From Rosenbergiella collisarenosi (GTDB lineage: Bacteria; Pseudomonadota; Gammaproteobacteria; Enterobacterales; Enterobacteriaceae), in NCBI RefSeq assembly GCF_018494085.1, contig NZ_JABBFP010000006.1:116692-180691 (forward strand): 64,000 bases of DNA, read 5' to 3'. The notes under the pieces were generated by a model. That model had not been told where the DNA came from, made no database searches, and worked only from the letters and a program-made list of their open reading frames with translations. Below are positions 7,969 to 17,015 of this stretch, piece by piece; positions within the stretch are counted from its first letter, which is position 1; the number at the start of each line of letters is the position of its first letter. A program made the position numbers and the translations under genes.

Positions 7969-8784
7969 CTAAGGATACTTAATTGAGGCAGTGACCCCAC
8001 CATCGATTAAGATATCGCTGCCGCTGATATAGGTTCCCTTGGGACCAAACAGAAATTCCGCCAGATCGCCAATCTCGTCCGGCGTCCCCCCGCGACCGGC
8101 TGGAGAGTTAGCCAGCATAGTACGGTAGTACTCCCCGCGCTCCGCACTGGTTAATTCGTCATACGCTAAGGGGGTATAAACAATACCGGCGCTAATACAG
8201 TTAATCCGCGCACCGCGTTTACCCCATTTCACGGCCTCAGAGATAACACGCAGCGCATTACCCCGTTTAGAGATTTGGTACGCATATAAACTGTCATCAA
8301 TTTCTTTGATCCACGGCAGCTCGATCAGTTCCTCGGGCGGTAGCAGTGCTAACTCATCCGCCGTCTTTTGTGTCAGGGCATCAACGGCTAAACGGTGGCT
8401 AGATTGAGAGCCAATCACTACCCCCGATCCGCCCGGCGCGATCACTTTACCGAAAGCTTCTAGTACTACTGCGGTACCGTAAAGATCAACCTGTAATAAA
8501 TGTTGCGCAGCCGATTGAGACGGGGATAGACCCGCGGTATGAATGACCCCTTTTACCTCGCCCAGCGCCGTGGCAGTGGTGACCAAGGCTTCGATGGAGG
8601 TACGAGAAGAAACATCCACATGGGCCGTACTTACCGCAAAGCCGGCTTTCTTTAAGCTCTCTTCAACCGCTTGTGCTGTCTCAATATTGATATCGGCGAG
8701 GAGAATTTTTTTACCCAGGCTGACGCGGCGTGCGATAGCTTGGGCAATAGACCCACTCCCGATGACAACAATAATGTCTGACAT
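7969..8784 (-). CDS. SDR family oxidoreductase
   Basis: A 271-residue short-chain dehydrogenase. The nucleotide-binding glycine motif is the atypical GSGSIAQ near residue 9 instead of TGxxxGxG. The catalytic Ser lies in VIGSQSS, the Tyr-Lys pair in YQISKRG, and the C-terminal IDGG motif is intact. It starts 12 bp after the Zn-dependent alcohol dehydrogenase stop and is co-oriented, so the two form an operon that may catalyse successive oxidations or reductions of the same alcohol, sugar or polyol. The substrate is unknown. Confidence 0.8.
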   Translation of the reverse strand: MSDIIVVIGSGSIAQAIARRVSLGKKILLADINIETAQAVEESLKKAGFAVSTAHVDVSSRTSIEALVTTATALGEVKGVIHTAGLSPSQSAAQHLLQVDLYGTAVVLEAFGKVIAPGGSGVVIGSQSSHRLAVDALTQKTADELALLPPEELIELPWIKEIDDSLYAYQISKRGNALRVISEAVKWGKRGARINCISAGIVYTPLAYDELTSAERGEYYRTMLANSPAGRGGTPDEIGDLAEFLFGPKGTYISGSDILIDGGVTASIKYP

Positions 8785-8796
8785 AGAATGACCTCG

Positions 8797-9819
8797 TTAG
8801 TCGCCTAGAGTGAGTAGTGTTTTGATCGCTTTTCGCTGATCCATCGCGGCATAGCCTTTTGCCACGTCGGCTATCGGCAGCACTAAATCGAACACTTTTC
8901 CTGGCTGAATTTTACGCGCTAAGGTTAATTCCAGTAGCTCAGGAAGGAAGCGTCTTACCGGTGCAGGACCGCCTAACATGCCCGATTGGGCGAAAAACAT
9001 CTTCTGTCCATCGAAGGTAACGCCGTGCGGTACACCAACATAACCGATCATACCGCCAGGCCGGACAATACTGGTGGCTTGCTGCATCGACTGCTCCATC
9101 CCCACACACTCTAGGACCGATTCCGCACCGATCCCTCGCGTCAGCTCCATCACCCGAGCAATCCCTTCCTCGCCGCGTTCTGCGACAATATCCGTCGCGC
9201 CAAACTCTTTCGCTAAGGCTTGGCGTGAGGGATGGCGACTCATGGCAATAATACGTTCCGCACCGTAATGTTTCGCCGCAATCACCGCCATTAAGCCTAC
9301 CGCCCCATCGCCGATGACTACGGCGGTGGAACCCGGCGTGACTCTCGCCGCATCGGCCGCATACCAACCGGTCCCCAATACATCAGAAACCGCTTGGAGA
9401 TCAGGGTAGAGCGAGGGATCAGGTAAGTGGTCGAGGCCAACTAATGTCCCGTCTGCTAACGGAATGCGGGCATAGGGGGCTTGGGCACCGGTCATAAACT
9501 CACGTTGCTGACAAGAGGATTGGAAACCATATTGGCAATGCGGACAGGTATTGTCTGATAGACAGAATGACCCGACCACGAATTGTCCTTTTTTAACCGT
9601 TTTGACTTCACTGCCAATCTCTACCACCACGCCGCAATACTCGTGGCCCATCGCTTTTGGGCCATCGAAATCCCCGTATCCGCGATAAGGCCAGAGATCG
9701 GACCCACAGATGCTGGTCACAGCCAGTTGAATAATGGCATCTGTTGGCGCAATTATTTTCGGGTCCGCGACTTCTTCGTAACGGACGTCGCCCGCACCAT
9801 GCATCATCGTTGCAAACAT
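8797..9819 (-). CDS. Zinc-dependent alcohol dehydrogenase (MDR family)
   Basis: A 340-residue medium-chain dehydrogenase. Catalytic zinc ligands are seen in SICGSD (Cys near residue 38) and GHEYCG. The structural-zinc lobe contains CPHCQYGFQSSC. The Rossmann motif is VVIGDGAVGLMAV near residue 167. It oxidises or reduces an alcohol, aldehyde or polyol with NAD(P); the precise substrate is unresolved. First gene of a two-gene minus-strand operon with the SDR at 7969-8784. Confidence 0.85.
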   Translation of the reverse strand: MFATMMHGAGDVRYEEVADPKIIAPTDAIIQLAVTSICGSDLWPYRGYGDFDGPKAMGHEYCGVVVEIGSEVKTVKKGQFVVGSFCLSDNTCPHCQYGFQSSCQQREFMTGAQAPYARIPLADGTLVGLDHLPDPSLYPDLQAVSDVLGTGWYAADAARVTPGSTAVVIGDGAVGLMAVIAAKHYGAERIIAMSRHPSRQALAKEFGATDIVAERGEEGIARVMELTRGIGAESVLECVGMEQSMQQATSIVRPGGMIGYVGVPHGVTFDGQKMFFAQSGMLGGPAPVRRFLPELLELTLARKIQPGKVFDLVLPIADVAKGYAAMDQRKAIKTLLTLGD

Positions 9820-10330
9820 TATTATCTCCCAGTTGGTGAGTGGTTGCTCAGCGAACAGCGCTTACCTGATATACGTCGTTTGTCATCACGGCGTTGTCGC
9901 TGGCGGGGAAAAGACCGACTAAAGTGTGTCTATGATCAACGCACGGATCGGCTAACCCGTTTTTGTGCTGATAAGGGTGGTCGCCGACCGCCCGGCCGTC
10001 ATCCTCTCGACAATCTGGCTTCACGCTTCGAAAGTATGCAATGCAGTAGCGGACCGTCGTGAGTCAATGATGGCAACAAGAGTGAAAACAGACTAGAGGT
10101 CGAATAACGAATGACGTTATCAATTCAATTCATTAATCACTACCACGTGGCGGGTAGCCAGCCGCCAATAATTAATCGTATCACCGGCTAGCAGAACGTA
10201 AAAAAATCTTATAAATTACTTAAGTGATAAAGAACCGAATAGATATAACAATAAAGAATAATAAGATGCGCCACTGAGAGAGTCAGGACTCGCTCAGTCC
10301 GGTAAACGCCCTGTTTAGCAAGGAATAAAA
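9820..10330. other. Intergenic region of 511 bp between divergent transcription units
   Basis: Contains the promoters of the Zn-alcohol dehydrogenase (minus) and of the ABC operon (plus). An open frame continues from inside the dehydrogenase to 10062, but it is arginine-rich with no recognisable family and is judged a shadow. The last 130 bp are AT-rich and carry an imperfect 12-bp hairpin at 10273-10298 just before the ABC operon. Confidence 0.5.
10273..10298 (+). promoter_or_regulatory. Leader hairpin upstream of first binding-protein gene
   Basis: ACTGAGAGAGTC (10273-10284) pairs with GACTCGCTCAGT (10287-10298) with one mismatch and a 2-base loop. It ends 21 bases before the AAGGA ribosome-binding site and does not cover it. 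Possible operator or mRNA stabiliser. Confidence 0.35.
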
Positions 10331-11899
10331 ATGAAAAAAACGTTGATAAGTCTCTTATTCACCGCATCGCTGACCACGCTCTCGGCACACAGTGCGACGC
10401 CGCCGAATACCTTAGTGGTCGCGCAATCGCTGGATGATGCGATCAGCTTTGACCCCGCCCAGGGCTTTGAAACTTCCACCGTCCAAGCCTTTACCAACTT
10501 GTACCAGCGTCTACTGCAATCTGATCCTGCTCACCCCGTCGATCTCCGTCCAACGCTTGCCAGTAGCTGGAAAGCTGGCAGCGATAATCGAAGCTTGACC
10601 TTCACCTTACGAGACGGAGCCACGTTCGCCAGCGGTAATCCGATCCGTCCTGAAGATGTTATTTTTTCATTGTCCCGTGTGATTAAGTTAAATTTGGAAC
10701 CCTCGTTCGTTCTGACGCAACTTGGTTGGAATGCAAAAAATATCGATAACCAGCTGACCAAAACCAGTGCTAATCAGGTAACACTACATTGGGACGCCGC
10801 GGTTAGCCCAGCCTTTGTGCTTAGCTTACTCTCTGCGCCGGTTGCTTCTATCGTCGATGAAAAAGAAGCGTTAAGTCACCAAGTCAATAATGATCTGGGG
10901 CATCAGTGGTTATCCAGCCATTCCGCGGGCAGTGGACCTTATCAAATTCGCCGCTATGTTCCTCATGAAGTGCTATTGATGACGGCTAACCCGCGCTCGC
11001 CAGCCGGCGCACCAAAGCTCAGCACCCTACTGATTAAAAATGTTCCCGAAGCGGCGACACGCCGTCTAGTAATTGAACAAGGGGATGCGGATATTGCACG
11101 TAACCTAGGGAGCGATCAGTTCAGTGCCCTGCAACATAAGCCAGGTGTTACCCCAGTCTCCGTACCTATCGCCTCGCTTTACTACCTGCTGTTTAACACG
11201 CAATCTTCAGCGACGCTTAAAAATCCCGCCTTCTGGGAAGCCTCGCGCTACCTGTTTGATTACGATGGGATTGCCAACGGCTTATTGAAAGGGCAATTCT
11301 CTATCCACCAATCGTTCCTACCCAGTGGCTATTTAGGCGCCCTCAATGATACCCCATACACCTATAATCCCGAGAAAGCGAAAGCGATCTTAGCCAAAGC
11401 GGGCCTCTCCAATGTCTCTTTTAAAGTCGTGGTCAACAACCAACCGCCTTATTTGGATATTGCCCAGGCGCTACAAGCTAGCTTTGCAAAAGGTGGAGTA
11501 AAAATTGAGTTAATTCCAAGTCTAAGTAGTGAAGTTACCGCTAAGATGGCGAGCCATCAGTTCGATGCTACCGTCACCTCGTGGGGGCCAGACTATTTCG
11601 ATCCGAATACCAATGCCGCTGCCTTTGCCACCAACCCAGAAGATGGCAGCAGTACACTTGCCTACCGCGCTGGCTGGCATATCCCTGAGTTAACCGCTGA
11701 TACGCATAAGGCGGTGGCCTTAACGGATAACGCCCAACGCGCGGCACTGTATGAGAAATTACAGCGTCAAGTACAGAAAAGCTCGCCTTATGTTATTGGC
11801 CTGCAAGCCCACCAGCTGATCGCGCTACGCAGCAACATTAAAGGGTATCAGCAAGGGATGAACCCTGACATGGTTTATTACAGTCAGGTAACGAAGTAA
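10331..11899 (+). CDS. ABC importer substrate-binding protein, family 5 (first paralogue)
   Basis: Periplasmic solute-binding protein of the peptide/nickel (SBP_bac_5, DppA-like) family, 522 residues with a signal peptide cleaved near residue 20-22. Hallmarks are the N-terminal ISFDPAQGFE, TFTLRDGATFASGNPI with DDV-like EDVIFSLSR, and the C-terminal WGPDYFDPNT segment. It captures a peptide or similar small molecule for the permeases encoded immediately after it: its stop overlaps the next start by one base. A paralogue of the same length follows the ATPase genes at 15393. Confidence 0.88.
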   Translation: MKKTLISLLFTASLTTLSAHSATPPNTLVVAQSLDDAISFDPAQGFETSTVQAFTNLYQRLLQSDPAHPVDLRPTLASSWKAGSDNRSLTFTLRDGATFASGNPIRPEDVIFSLSRVIKLNLEPSFVLTQLGWNAKNIDNQLTKTSANQVTLHWDAAVSPAFVLSLLSAPVASIVDEKEALSHQVNNDLGHQWLSSHSAGSGPYQIRRYVPHEVLLMTANPRSPAGAPKLSTLLIKNVPEAATRRLVIEQGDADIARNLGSDQFSALQHKPGVTPVSVPIASLYYLLFNTQSSATLKNPAFWEASRYLFDYDGIANGLLKGQFSIHQSFLPSGYLGALNDTPYTYNPEKAKAILAKAGLSNVSFKVVVNNQPPYLDIAQALQASFAKGGVKIELIPSLSSEVTAKMASHQFDATVTSWGPDYFDPNTNAAAFATNPEDGSSTLAYRAGWHIPELTADTHKAVALTDNAQRAALYEKLQRQVQKSSPYVIGLQAHQLIALRSNIKGYQQGMNPDMVYYSQVTK

Positions 11900-12951
11900 T
11901 GGCAGGGTCTGCGTCCACCTCTGGTCGCAGCATGCCGGTCAGGCGGCTTATACAGCGCCTGACGGGTAATCTTTTTTCACTGATGATTACCCTGCTCGGC
12001 TTGTTGGCGTTTACCTTTACCTTATCCCACCTTTCGCCGGTCGATCCGGTTTTACAGCTGGTGGGGGATCACGCAACGGCATCCACTTATGCTCAGGTCC
12101 GCCATCAATTAGGGTTAGATCACTCGCTCCCTGTCCAGTTCTGGCATTACCTACAGCAGCTCGCCCAGGGTCACCTTGGCGTTTCGCAGAGTACAGGCCA
12201 ACCGGTCGTCGATGATCTGTTACGCACCTTCCCGGCAACCTTTGAGCTGGCGACCTGCGCCCTCATCCTCGGGGCCAGCTGTGGCATCGGTCTGGCGCTG
12301 GTATCGGTGTGGCACCCTAAAAGTTGGCTTGACCATATTGCCCGGGTCATTTCTTTATTGGGCTATTCTGTTCCCGTCTTTTGGATCGGTTTACTTGGAT
12401 TATTACTGTTCTATGCCGGACTCCATTGGTCGGCGGGGCCGGGGCAGCTCGACGATCTCTACGTTTATACGTTAGAACCGAGAACCGGTCTGGTCATCAT
12501 CGACAGTTGGTTATCCGGTGATCGCGAGATGTTTATCAATGCGTTGCAGCACCTATGGTTGCCGGTGGTGATCCTCGGCTTACTCTCGATGGCCTCGATC
12601 ACACGGCTGCTTCGCGCGGCGTTATTAGAAGAGAACAGTAAAGAGTACGTGACGCTTGCACGGGCCAAAGGTGCCAGCCGCTGGAGAATTGTCTGGCATC
12701 ATTTACTGCCTAATACACGCGGAACCCTGATTACCGTCGTCATGCTCTCCTACGTATCCTTACTGGAAGGCGCAGTATTAACCGAGAGCGTGTTCGCTTG
12801 GCCAGGATTGGGCCGTTATCTGACCAATGCGTTATTTGCGTCAGATATTCCTGCCATCTTGGGAGCAACCCTAGTCATAGGAAGTTGCTTTATTATCATC
12901 AATGCCCTAACCGATGCGTTAGTTTGGCTTACCGATCCGAGAACACGATGA
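11899..12951 (+). CDS. ABC importer permease, DppB-like
   Basis: A 350-residue inner-membrane permease with about six helices. The family-5 permease hallmarks are an N-terminal helix, LSPVDPVLQLVGDHA, VRHQLGLDHSLPVQF, and the cytoplasmic EAA loop (YVTLARAKGASRWRIVWHHL), which contacts the ATPases. It shares one base with the preceding binding-protein stop and overlaps the next permease by four bases (ATGA), indicating tight translational coupling. Confidence 0.88.
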   Translation: MAGSASTSGRSMPVRRLIQRLTGNLFSLMITLLGLLAFTFTLSHLSPVDPVLQLVGDHATASTYAQVRHQLGLDHSLPVQFWHYLQQLAQGHLGVSQSTGQPVVDDLLRTFPATFELATCALILGASCGIGLALVSVWHPKSWLDHIARVISLLGYSVPVFWIGLLGLLLFYAGLHWSAGPGQLDDLYVYTLEPRTGLVIIDSWLSGDREMFINALQHLWLPVVILGLLSMASITRLLRAALLEENSKEYVTLARAKGASRWRIVWHHLLPNTRGTLITVVMLSYVSLLEGAVLTESVFAWPGLGRYLTNALFASDIPAILGATLVIGSCFIIINALTDALVWLTDPRTR

Positions 12952-13796
12952 CTGACACTTCCTTACCGCTTCGCGCGGTCCGACGTGATAAGCGCCGATG
13001 GTTACTGATCATCGGCTATAGCCTGTTGGGGTTACTTATCGCCATGGCGCTGTTTGCCCCTTGGGTGTCGCCTTACGACCCCAATGCACAGGTCATGGCC
13101 GACCGGTTACTGCCGCCAGATAGCCACCACTGGTTTGGAACGGATGGCTTTGGCCGCGACTTACTGTCGCGCGTTATTTATGGTACACGACCCACTCTCC
13201 TGTTAGTGGTATTTATTCTGCTCCTGACCGTGCCGGTCGGTGTGACGGTGGGCATTGCTGCCGGCTATTTAGGGGGTTGGGTCGAACGTATCTTAATGCG
13301 CATCACCGATATCTTTCTCGCTCTACCGAGCTTAGTGATCGCCCTGGCCATGGTCGCTGTACTGGGACCCAGTATTTTAAACGGCGCGCTGGCTTTGGCG
13401 CTGACCAGCTGGCCGCCGTTTGCTCGACAAGCCCGTGCGGAGACGCAGCAATTAAGACGTAGCGATTACTTAGCGGCCGCTAAAATGCAAGGAATTCAGG
13501 GATTACCCTTGATGTTTGGCCATCTGCTACCGCTTTGCTTACCCAGTGCGGTGGTCCGAGCAGCCTTGAGTCTTGGGGGAATTATTTTATCCGCCGCCGG
13601 CTTAGGCTTTCTGGGAATGGGAGTCCAACCCCCCACCGCTGAGTGGGGGTCGATGGTGGCAGAAGGCGGTAAAGTGATTTTTGACCAATGGTGGGTCGCG
13701 GCGGCACCCGGCGGAGCGATTCTTCTGGCGAGCTTAACCTTTAATTTCATCGGTGACGGTCTACGAGACCGCTTGGACAGTCGCAATGACAGCTAA
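12948..13796 (+). CDS. ABC importer permease, DppC-like
   Basis: A 282-residue second permease. It contains the family segment HWFGTDGFGRDLLSRVIYGTRPTL, the EAA-loop region YLAAAKMQGIQGLPLMFGHLLP, and a C-terminal LTFNFIGDGLRDRLDSR typical of DppC/OppC. The frame is open further upstream to 12798, but ATG 12948 is the proper start because it overlaps the stop of the DppB-like gene (ATGA) and gives the expected N-terminus. Its end overlaps the next gene by 11 bases. Confidence 0.88.
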   Translation: MTDTSLPLRAVRRDKRRWLLIIGYSLLGLLIAMALFAPWVSPYDPNAQVMADRLLPPDSHHWFGTDGFGRDLLSRVIYGTRPTLLLVVFILLLTVPVGVTVGIAAGYLGGWVERILMRITDIFLALPSLVIALAMVAVLGPSILNGALALALTSWPPFARQARAETQQLRRSDYLAAAKMQGIQGLPLMFGHLLPLCLPSAVVRAALSLGGIILSAAGLGFLGMGVQPPTAEWGSMVAEGGKVIFDQWWVAAAPGGAILLASLTFNFIGDGLRDRLDSRNDS

Positions 13797-14625
13797 CGCT
13801 TCCCCTTTTATTATTGCTGATAGGCTCACCATTGGCCTACCTGAAGACCGTCCCTTAGTCGACGGTATCTCTTTTGAAATCGGAAAAGAGCGGGTAGCGT
13901 TGGTGGGAGAGTCCGGCTCTGGCAAATCGCTGACTGCCCGCAGTTTGATGGGACTGCTTGCCCCATCACTGAGCCTTAACGCGTCGCAGCTCTCCCTCGC
14001 GGGTAACGATATACGCCATCTTAAACCGTCACAATGGCAGTCGCTACGCGGCGGAAAAGTGGCGATGGTGATGCAAGACCCGAAATATGCCCTGAATCCC
14101 TCTAAAACCATCGGTTGGCAGGTGGAAGAGCCCTTAATCTTGCACCGCAAACTCTCCCGCCGTCAGCGCCAAGAGAAAGTATTAGCGATGCTCGAAGCGG
14201 TCGGCTTAACGAACCCGCAACAACTTATTAAGCGCTACCCTAATCAACTCTCCGGGGGAATGGGACAGCGTATTATGCTGGCCATCGCCTTGATAACCGA
14301 TCCCGAGTTCCTAATTGCCGATGAGCCAACGTCGGCCTTAGACCATGCGATGCGTGATCAAGTACTGTCGTTGATACAAGACCTGGTGGCGCAGCGCGAT
14401 ATGGGATTGTTACTGATTAGCCATGACTTACAGCAGGTCGCAGACCACTGCCAACGGGTCATGGTGATGTATCAAGGGCAAATTCTCGACCGCTTGGCGG
14501 CAAAGGATCTTGCACAGGCGACCCATCCTTATACCCAAACGCTCTGGGCCTGTCGACCGAGCCTAGCAACTAAAGGTAAGCGCTTACCCACACTCGATAG
14601 AGCAGCATTGGAGGGATATTCATGA
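13786..14625 (+). CDS. ABC importer ATP-binding protein, DppD-like
   Basis: A 279-residue cytoplasmic ATPase: Walker A GESGSGKS at residues 41-48, signature LSGGMGQ, Walker B LIADEPTSALD and the switch His in LLISHD. It is shorter than DppD/OppD (about 330) and closer to NikD, with a shortened C-terminal region after TQTLW. A GTG at 13753 extends the frame, but ATG 13786 is preferred as it keeps the usual short overlap. It pairs with the ATPase that follows with an ATGA overlap. Confidence 0.85.
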   Translation: MTANASPFIIADRLTIGLPEDRPLVDGISFEIGKERVALVGESGSGKSLTARSLMGLLAPSLSLNASQLSLAGNDIRHLKPSQWQSLRGGKVAMVMQDPKYALNPSKTIGWQVEEPLILHRKLSRRQRQEKVLAMLEAVGLTNPQQLIKRYPNQLSGGMGQRIMLAIALITDPEFLIADEPTSALDHAMRDQVLSLIQDLVAQRDMGLLLISHDLQQVADHCQRVMVMYQGQILDRLAAKDLAQATHPYTQTLWACRPSLATKGKRLPTLDRAALEGYS

Positions 14626-15299
14626 GTACGATCACCTTAGACCACCTCAATGTTTCTCACCCTCAGGGATATCAGTTACGGCAAGTGGTTCAAGATGTCA
14701 GCCTAACGGTGGAACCGGGTGAATGTTTCGGGCTGGTCGGGCCTTCCGGCTGTGGAAAATCGTCGCTACTTTGGGTAATGGCAGGTCTTAATCCTCACTG
14801 GAGTGGGGATATGGTGTTAGCGGGTACTCACGTACAACCCGGTTCGCCTTTTACCGGGCAACTACGTCGCGACGTCCAGATGGTGTTCCAAGATCCCTAT
14901 GCCTCCTTACACCCTCGTCACCGTTTACGCCGCACCCTCGCAGAACCGTTAAAGCGGCTGGGTTTCGATAATATTGATGACCGGATAGCCCAAGGCTTCC
15001 AGCAAGTCGGCTTAGCCAGCGCGCTGATTGACCGCTATCCTCACCAGCTGTCAGGGGGCCAACGGCAACGGGTCGCCATCGTGCGGGCGCTCCTCCTCGA
15101 GCCGAAAATCTTGCTGCTTGACGAGCCAACCTCTGCGCTGGATATGTCGGTACAGGCGGAAATATTGAATTTACTCAATCAATTAAAAGCGCAGCAGCAG
15201 TTGACGATGGTGCTAGTGAGTCACGACCCAGATGTGATCGACCATATGTGTGATAGGTCGGTCACTATGCAGGCAGGCCGGATTGCTCACCTTAGTTAA
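14622..15299 (+). CDS. ABC importer ATP-binding protein, DppF-like (short)
   Basis: A 225-residue ATPase: Walker A GPSGCGKS at residues 40-47, Q-loop QDPYASLHPRHRL, signature LSGGQRQ, Walker B LLLDEPTSALD and switch VSHD. It ends shortly after the switch region, lacking the C-terminal extension of DppF/OppF. Overlaps the DppD-like gene by four bases. The five-gene unit encodes a complete family-5 importer; a second binding protein follows 93 bp later. Confidence 0.85.
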   Translation: MSTITLDHLNVSHPQGYQLRQVVQDVSLTVEPGECFGLVGPSGCGKSSLLWVMAGLNPHWSGDMVLAGTHVQPGSPFTGQLRRDVQMVFQDPYASLHPRHRLRRTLAEPLKRLGFDNIDDRIAQGFQQVGLASALIDRYPHQLSGGQRQRVAIVRALLLEPKILLLDEPTSALDMSVQAEILNLLNQLKAQQQLTMVLVSHDPDVIDHMCDRSVTMQAGRIAHLS

Positions 15300-15356
15300 A
15301 AATTAGCTTTAGATATCACTTAAAACGAATGTTCACCACGATAGTTCGTCCCTATA

Positions 15357-15383
15357 CTCCTAATAACGCATCGTTATTAGGAG
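15357..15383 (+). promoter_or_regulatory. Perfect 12-bp inverted repeat covering the ribosome-binding site of the second binding-protein gene
   Basis: CTCCTAATAACG (15357-15368), loop CAT, CGTTATTAGGAG (15372-15383). The right arm contains AGGAG of the Shine-Dalgarno that serves the GTG at 15393. A TATACT -10-like hexamer sits at 15353-15358, overlapping the left arm. Either an mRNA hairpin masks the ribosome-binding site on read-through transcripts, or the DNA palindrome is an operator at a local promoter. Confidence 0.6.
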
Positions 15384-15392
15384 GCTTTACGA

Positions 15393-16961
15393 GTGAAACC
15401 TTATCTTACGTTATTCCTTGCTACCCTCTTTTCCTCCGCCAGTTACGCGGCAACCCCGTCAAATAGCTTAGTGGTCGCGATTCCGCTTGATGGGATTATT
15501 AGTTTCGATCCTGCGGAGAGTTTTGAAACGGTGAGTACCAGTAGTTTGGTCAATCTGTATCAAGGTTTAGTCAGTGCCGATCGTAATCATCCCCAACAGA
15601 TTGTCCCAGCAGCGGCGGCGAGTTGGACGGCCGGTAGTCAGCCGCATAGTCTGCGCTTTACCTTAAAACCGAATCAAGCCTTTGCCAGCGGTAATCCACT
15701 GACTGCCGATGATGTGATCTACTCGTTAAGCCGAGCTGTAAAATTGAATAAAGCGCCCGTCTTTATTTTGGGGGAGTTTGGATGGAGCCCAGAAAATATC
15801 GATGCCTCATTACAAAAGATCAGTAACACTGAAGTCGAGATTCGCTGGCAGAGCGATATTGGTCAAGATCTTGCCCTACGTTTGCTGTCCGCTCCCGTCG
15901 CCTCGATCGTTGACCATAAGTTAGTAAGTGAGCACCAACAAGCTGGGGATTACGGGAATAACTGGCTTAAAAATCATTCCGCAGGTAGCGCTGCCTACAG
16001 TATCCAACGTTATGTTCCGCAACAAGCCTTATTATTAGAAAAAAATCCGCACAGCGCTATTCAGCCAAAGATAGCGCAAGTGTTATTAAAAGGTGTACCT
16101 GACGCCAGTGCTCGCCGGTTATTACTCACGCAGGGCGATGCCGATATCGCCTATGGATTAGGTGCCGATCAGTTTGCGGCGCTACGCCATACCGCGGGGG
16201 TTAAGGTGGCCAGTTTCCCCTCCAGCCTAATTTATTATCTCGCCTTCAATGCGCAAGATAGTCAGCAACCTGCTTTAGGGAACCCGGCTTTATGGCAAGC
16301 GGCGCGCTGGTTAGTGGATTACGCCTCTCTGTCACAACAATTACTGAAAGGACAGTATCAGGTCCATCAATCCTTCTTACCGGTAGGATTTGATGGGGCG
16401 TTAGAGAAAACACCTTTCACCTTAGATGTTGCGAAAGCGAAGCAGATCCTGACCAAGGCCGGGATAAAACCCGGGACCACCTTCACGCTCTCCTTTACCA
16501 ATCAACCCCCCTATAGCGATATCGCTCAAGCACTACAGGCCAGCTTCGCCCAAGCCGATATTCAGATTAAGCTCCAGCCAGTGCCTGAAGCCGAACTTTG
16601 GGGCAAAATGCGCAGTCGCCAGTTCCAATCTATTTTCGCTTATTGGGGGGCGGATTATATCGACCCCAATACCAATGCCAGTACCTTTGCCTATAACGTA
16701 CCGAATGGCCCCAAGACCTTGGCGTGGCGAGTGGGTTGGTCAATTCCGCAACTCAGTGAACTGACACAGCAGGCCGCGGCAACCAGCGATGCGGCAAAAC
16801 GTCGAACGCTCTATCAGCAGATTCAAACTAGCGTCATGCAAGACTCTCCGTTTGTTGTCGCGTTACAGGGCGCACAGCAAGTGGGGTTACGCAGTAATAT
16901 TGAGGGAGCACAGCAGAGTTTGGGCGTCAGCATGCTCTATTTTGATCAGATTACGAAATAG
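15393..16961 (+). CDS. ABC importer substrate-binding protein, family 5 (second paralogue)
   Basis: A 522-residue periplasmic binding protein with a signal peptide (cleavage near ASYA/AT), clearly homologous along its length to the product at 10331: shared SNSLVVAxxLDxxISFDPA, FASGNPLTADDVIYSLSRAVKLN, SAPVASIVD, LLKGQYQVHQSFLP and YWGADYIDPNTNA. The start is GTG with AGGAGG upstream. It likely feeds the same permease/ATPase set with a different ligand preference. Translation may be controlled by the 12-bp inverted repeat just upstream. Confidence 0.87.
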   Translation: MKPYLTLFLATLFSSASYAATPSNSLVVAIPLDGIISFDPAESFETVSTSSLVNLYQGLVSADRNHPQQIVPAAAASWTAGSQPHSLRFTLKPNQAFASGNPLTADDVIYSLSRAVKLNKAPVFILGEFGWSPENIDASLQKISNTEVEIRWQSDIGQDLALRLLSAPVASIVDHKLVSEHQQAGDYGNNWLKNHSAGSAAYSIQRYVPQQALLLEKNPHSAIQPKIAQVLLKGVPDASARRLLLTQGDADIAYGLGADQFAALRHTAGVKVASFPSSLIYYLAFNAQDSQQPALGNPALWQAARWLVDYASLSQQLLKGQYQVHQSFLPVGFDGALEKTPFTLDVAKAKQILTKAGIKPGTTFTLSFTNQPPYSDIAQALQASFAQADIQIKLQPVPEAELWGKMRSRQFQSIFAYWGADYIDPNTNASTFAYNVPNGPKTLAWRVGWSIPQLSELTQQAAATSDAAKRRTLYQQIQTSVMQDSPFVVALQGAQQVGLRSNIEGAQQSLGVSMLYFDQITK

Positions 16962-16972
16962 CGAGGCAAGTT

Positions 16973-17001
16973 AAGGGGGGGATGGCGTGAATGCCCCCCT
17001 T
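16973..17001. terminator. G/C-tract hairpin between convergent genes
   Basis: AAGGGGGG (16973-16980) pairs with CCCCCCTT (16994-17001) between the second binding-protein gene (plus) and the SDR gene (minus). Likely a bidirectional terminator, though the U-tract is short. Confidence 0.55.
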
Positions 17002-17015
17002 TCAGACTGATGGCG

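Noticed and set aside
9583..10062. Plus-strand open frame of 159 codons
   Set aside because: Its first half is antisense to the Zn-alcohol dehydrogenase; the rest is arginine-rich with no ribosome-binding site or family, so it is treated as a shadow.
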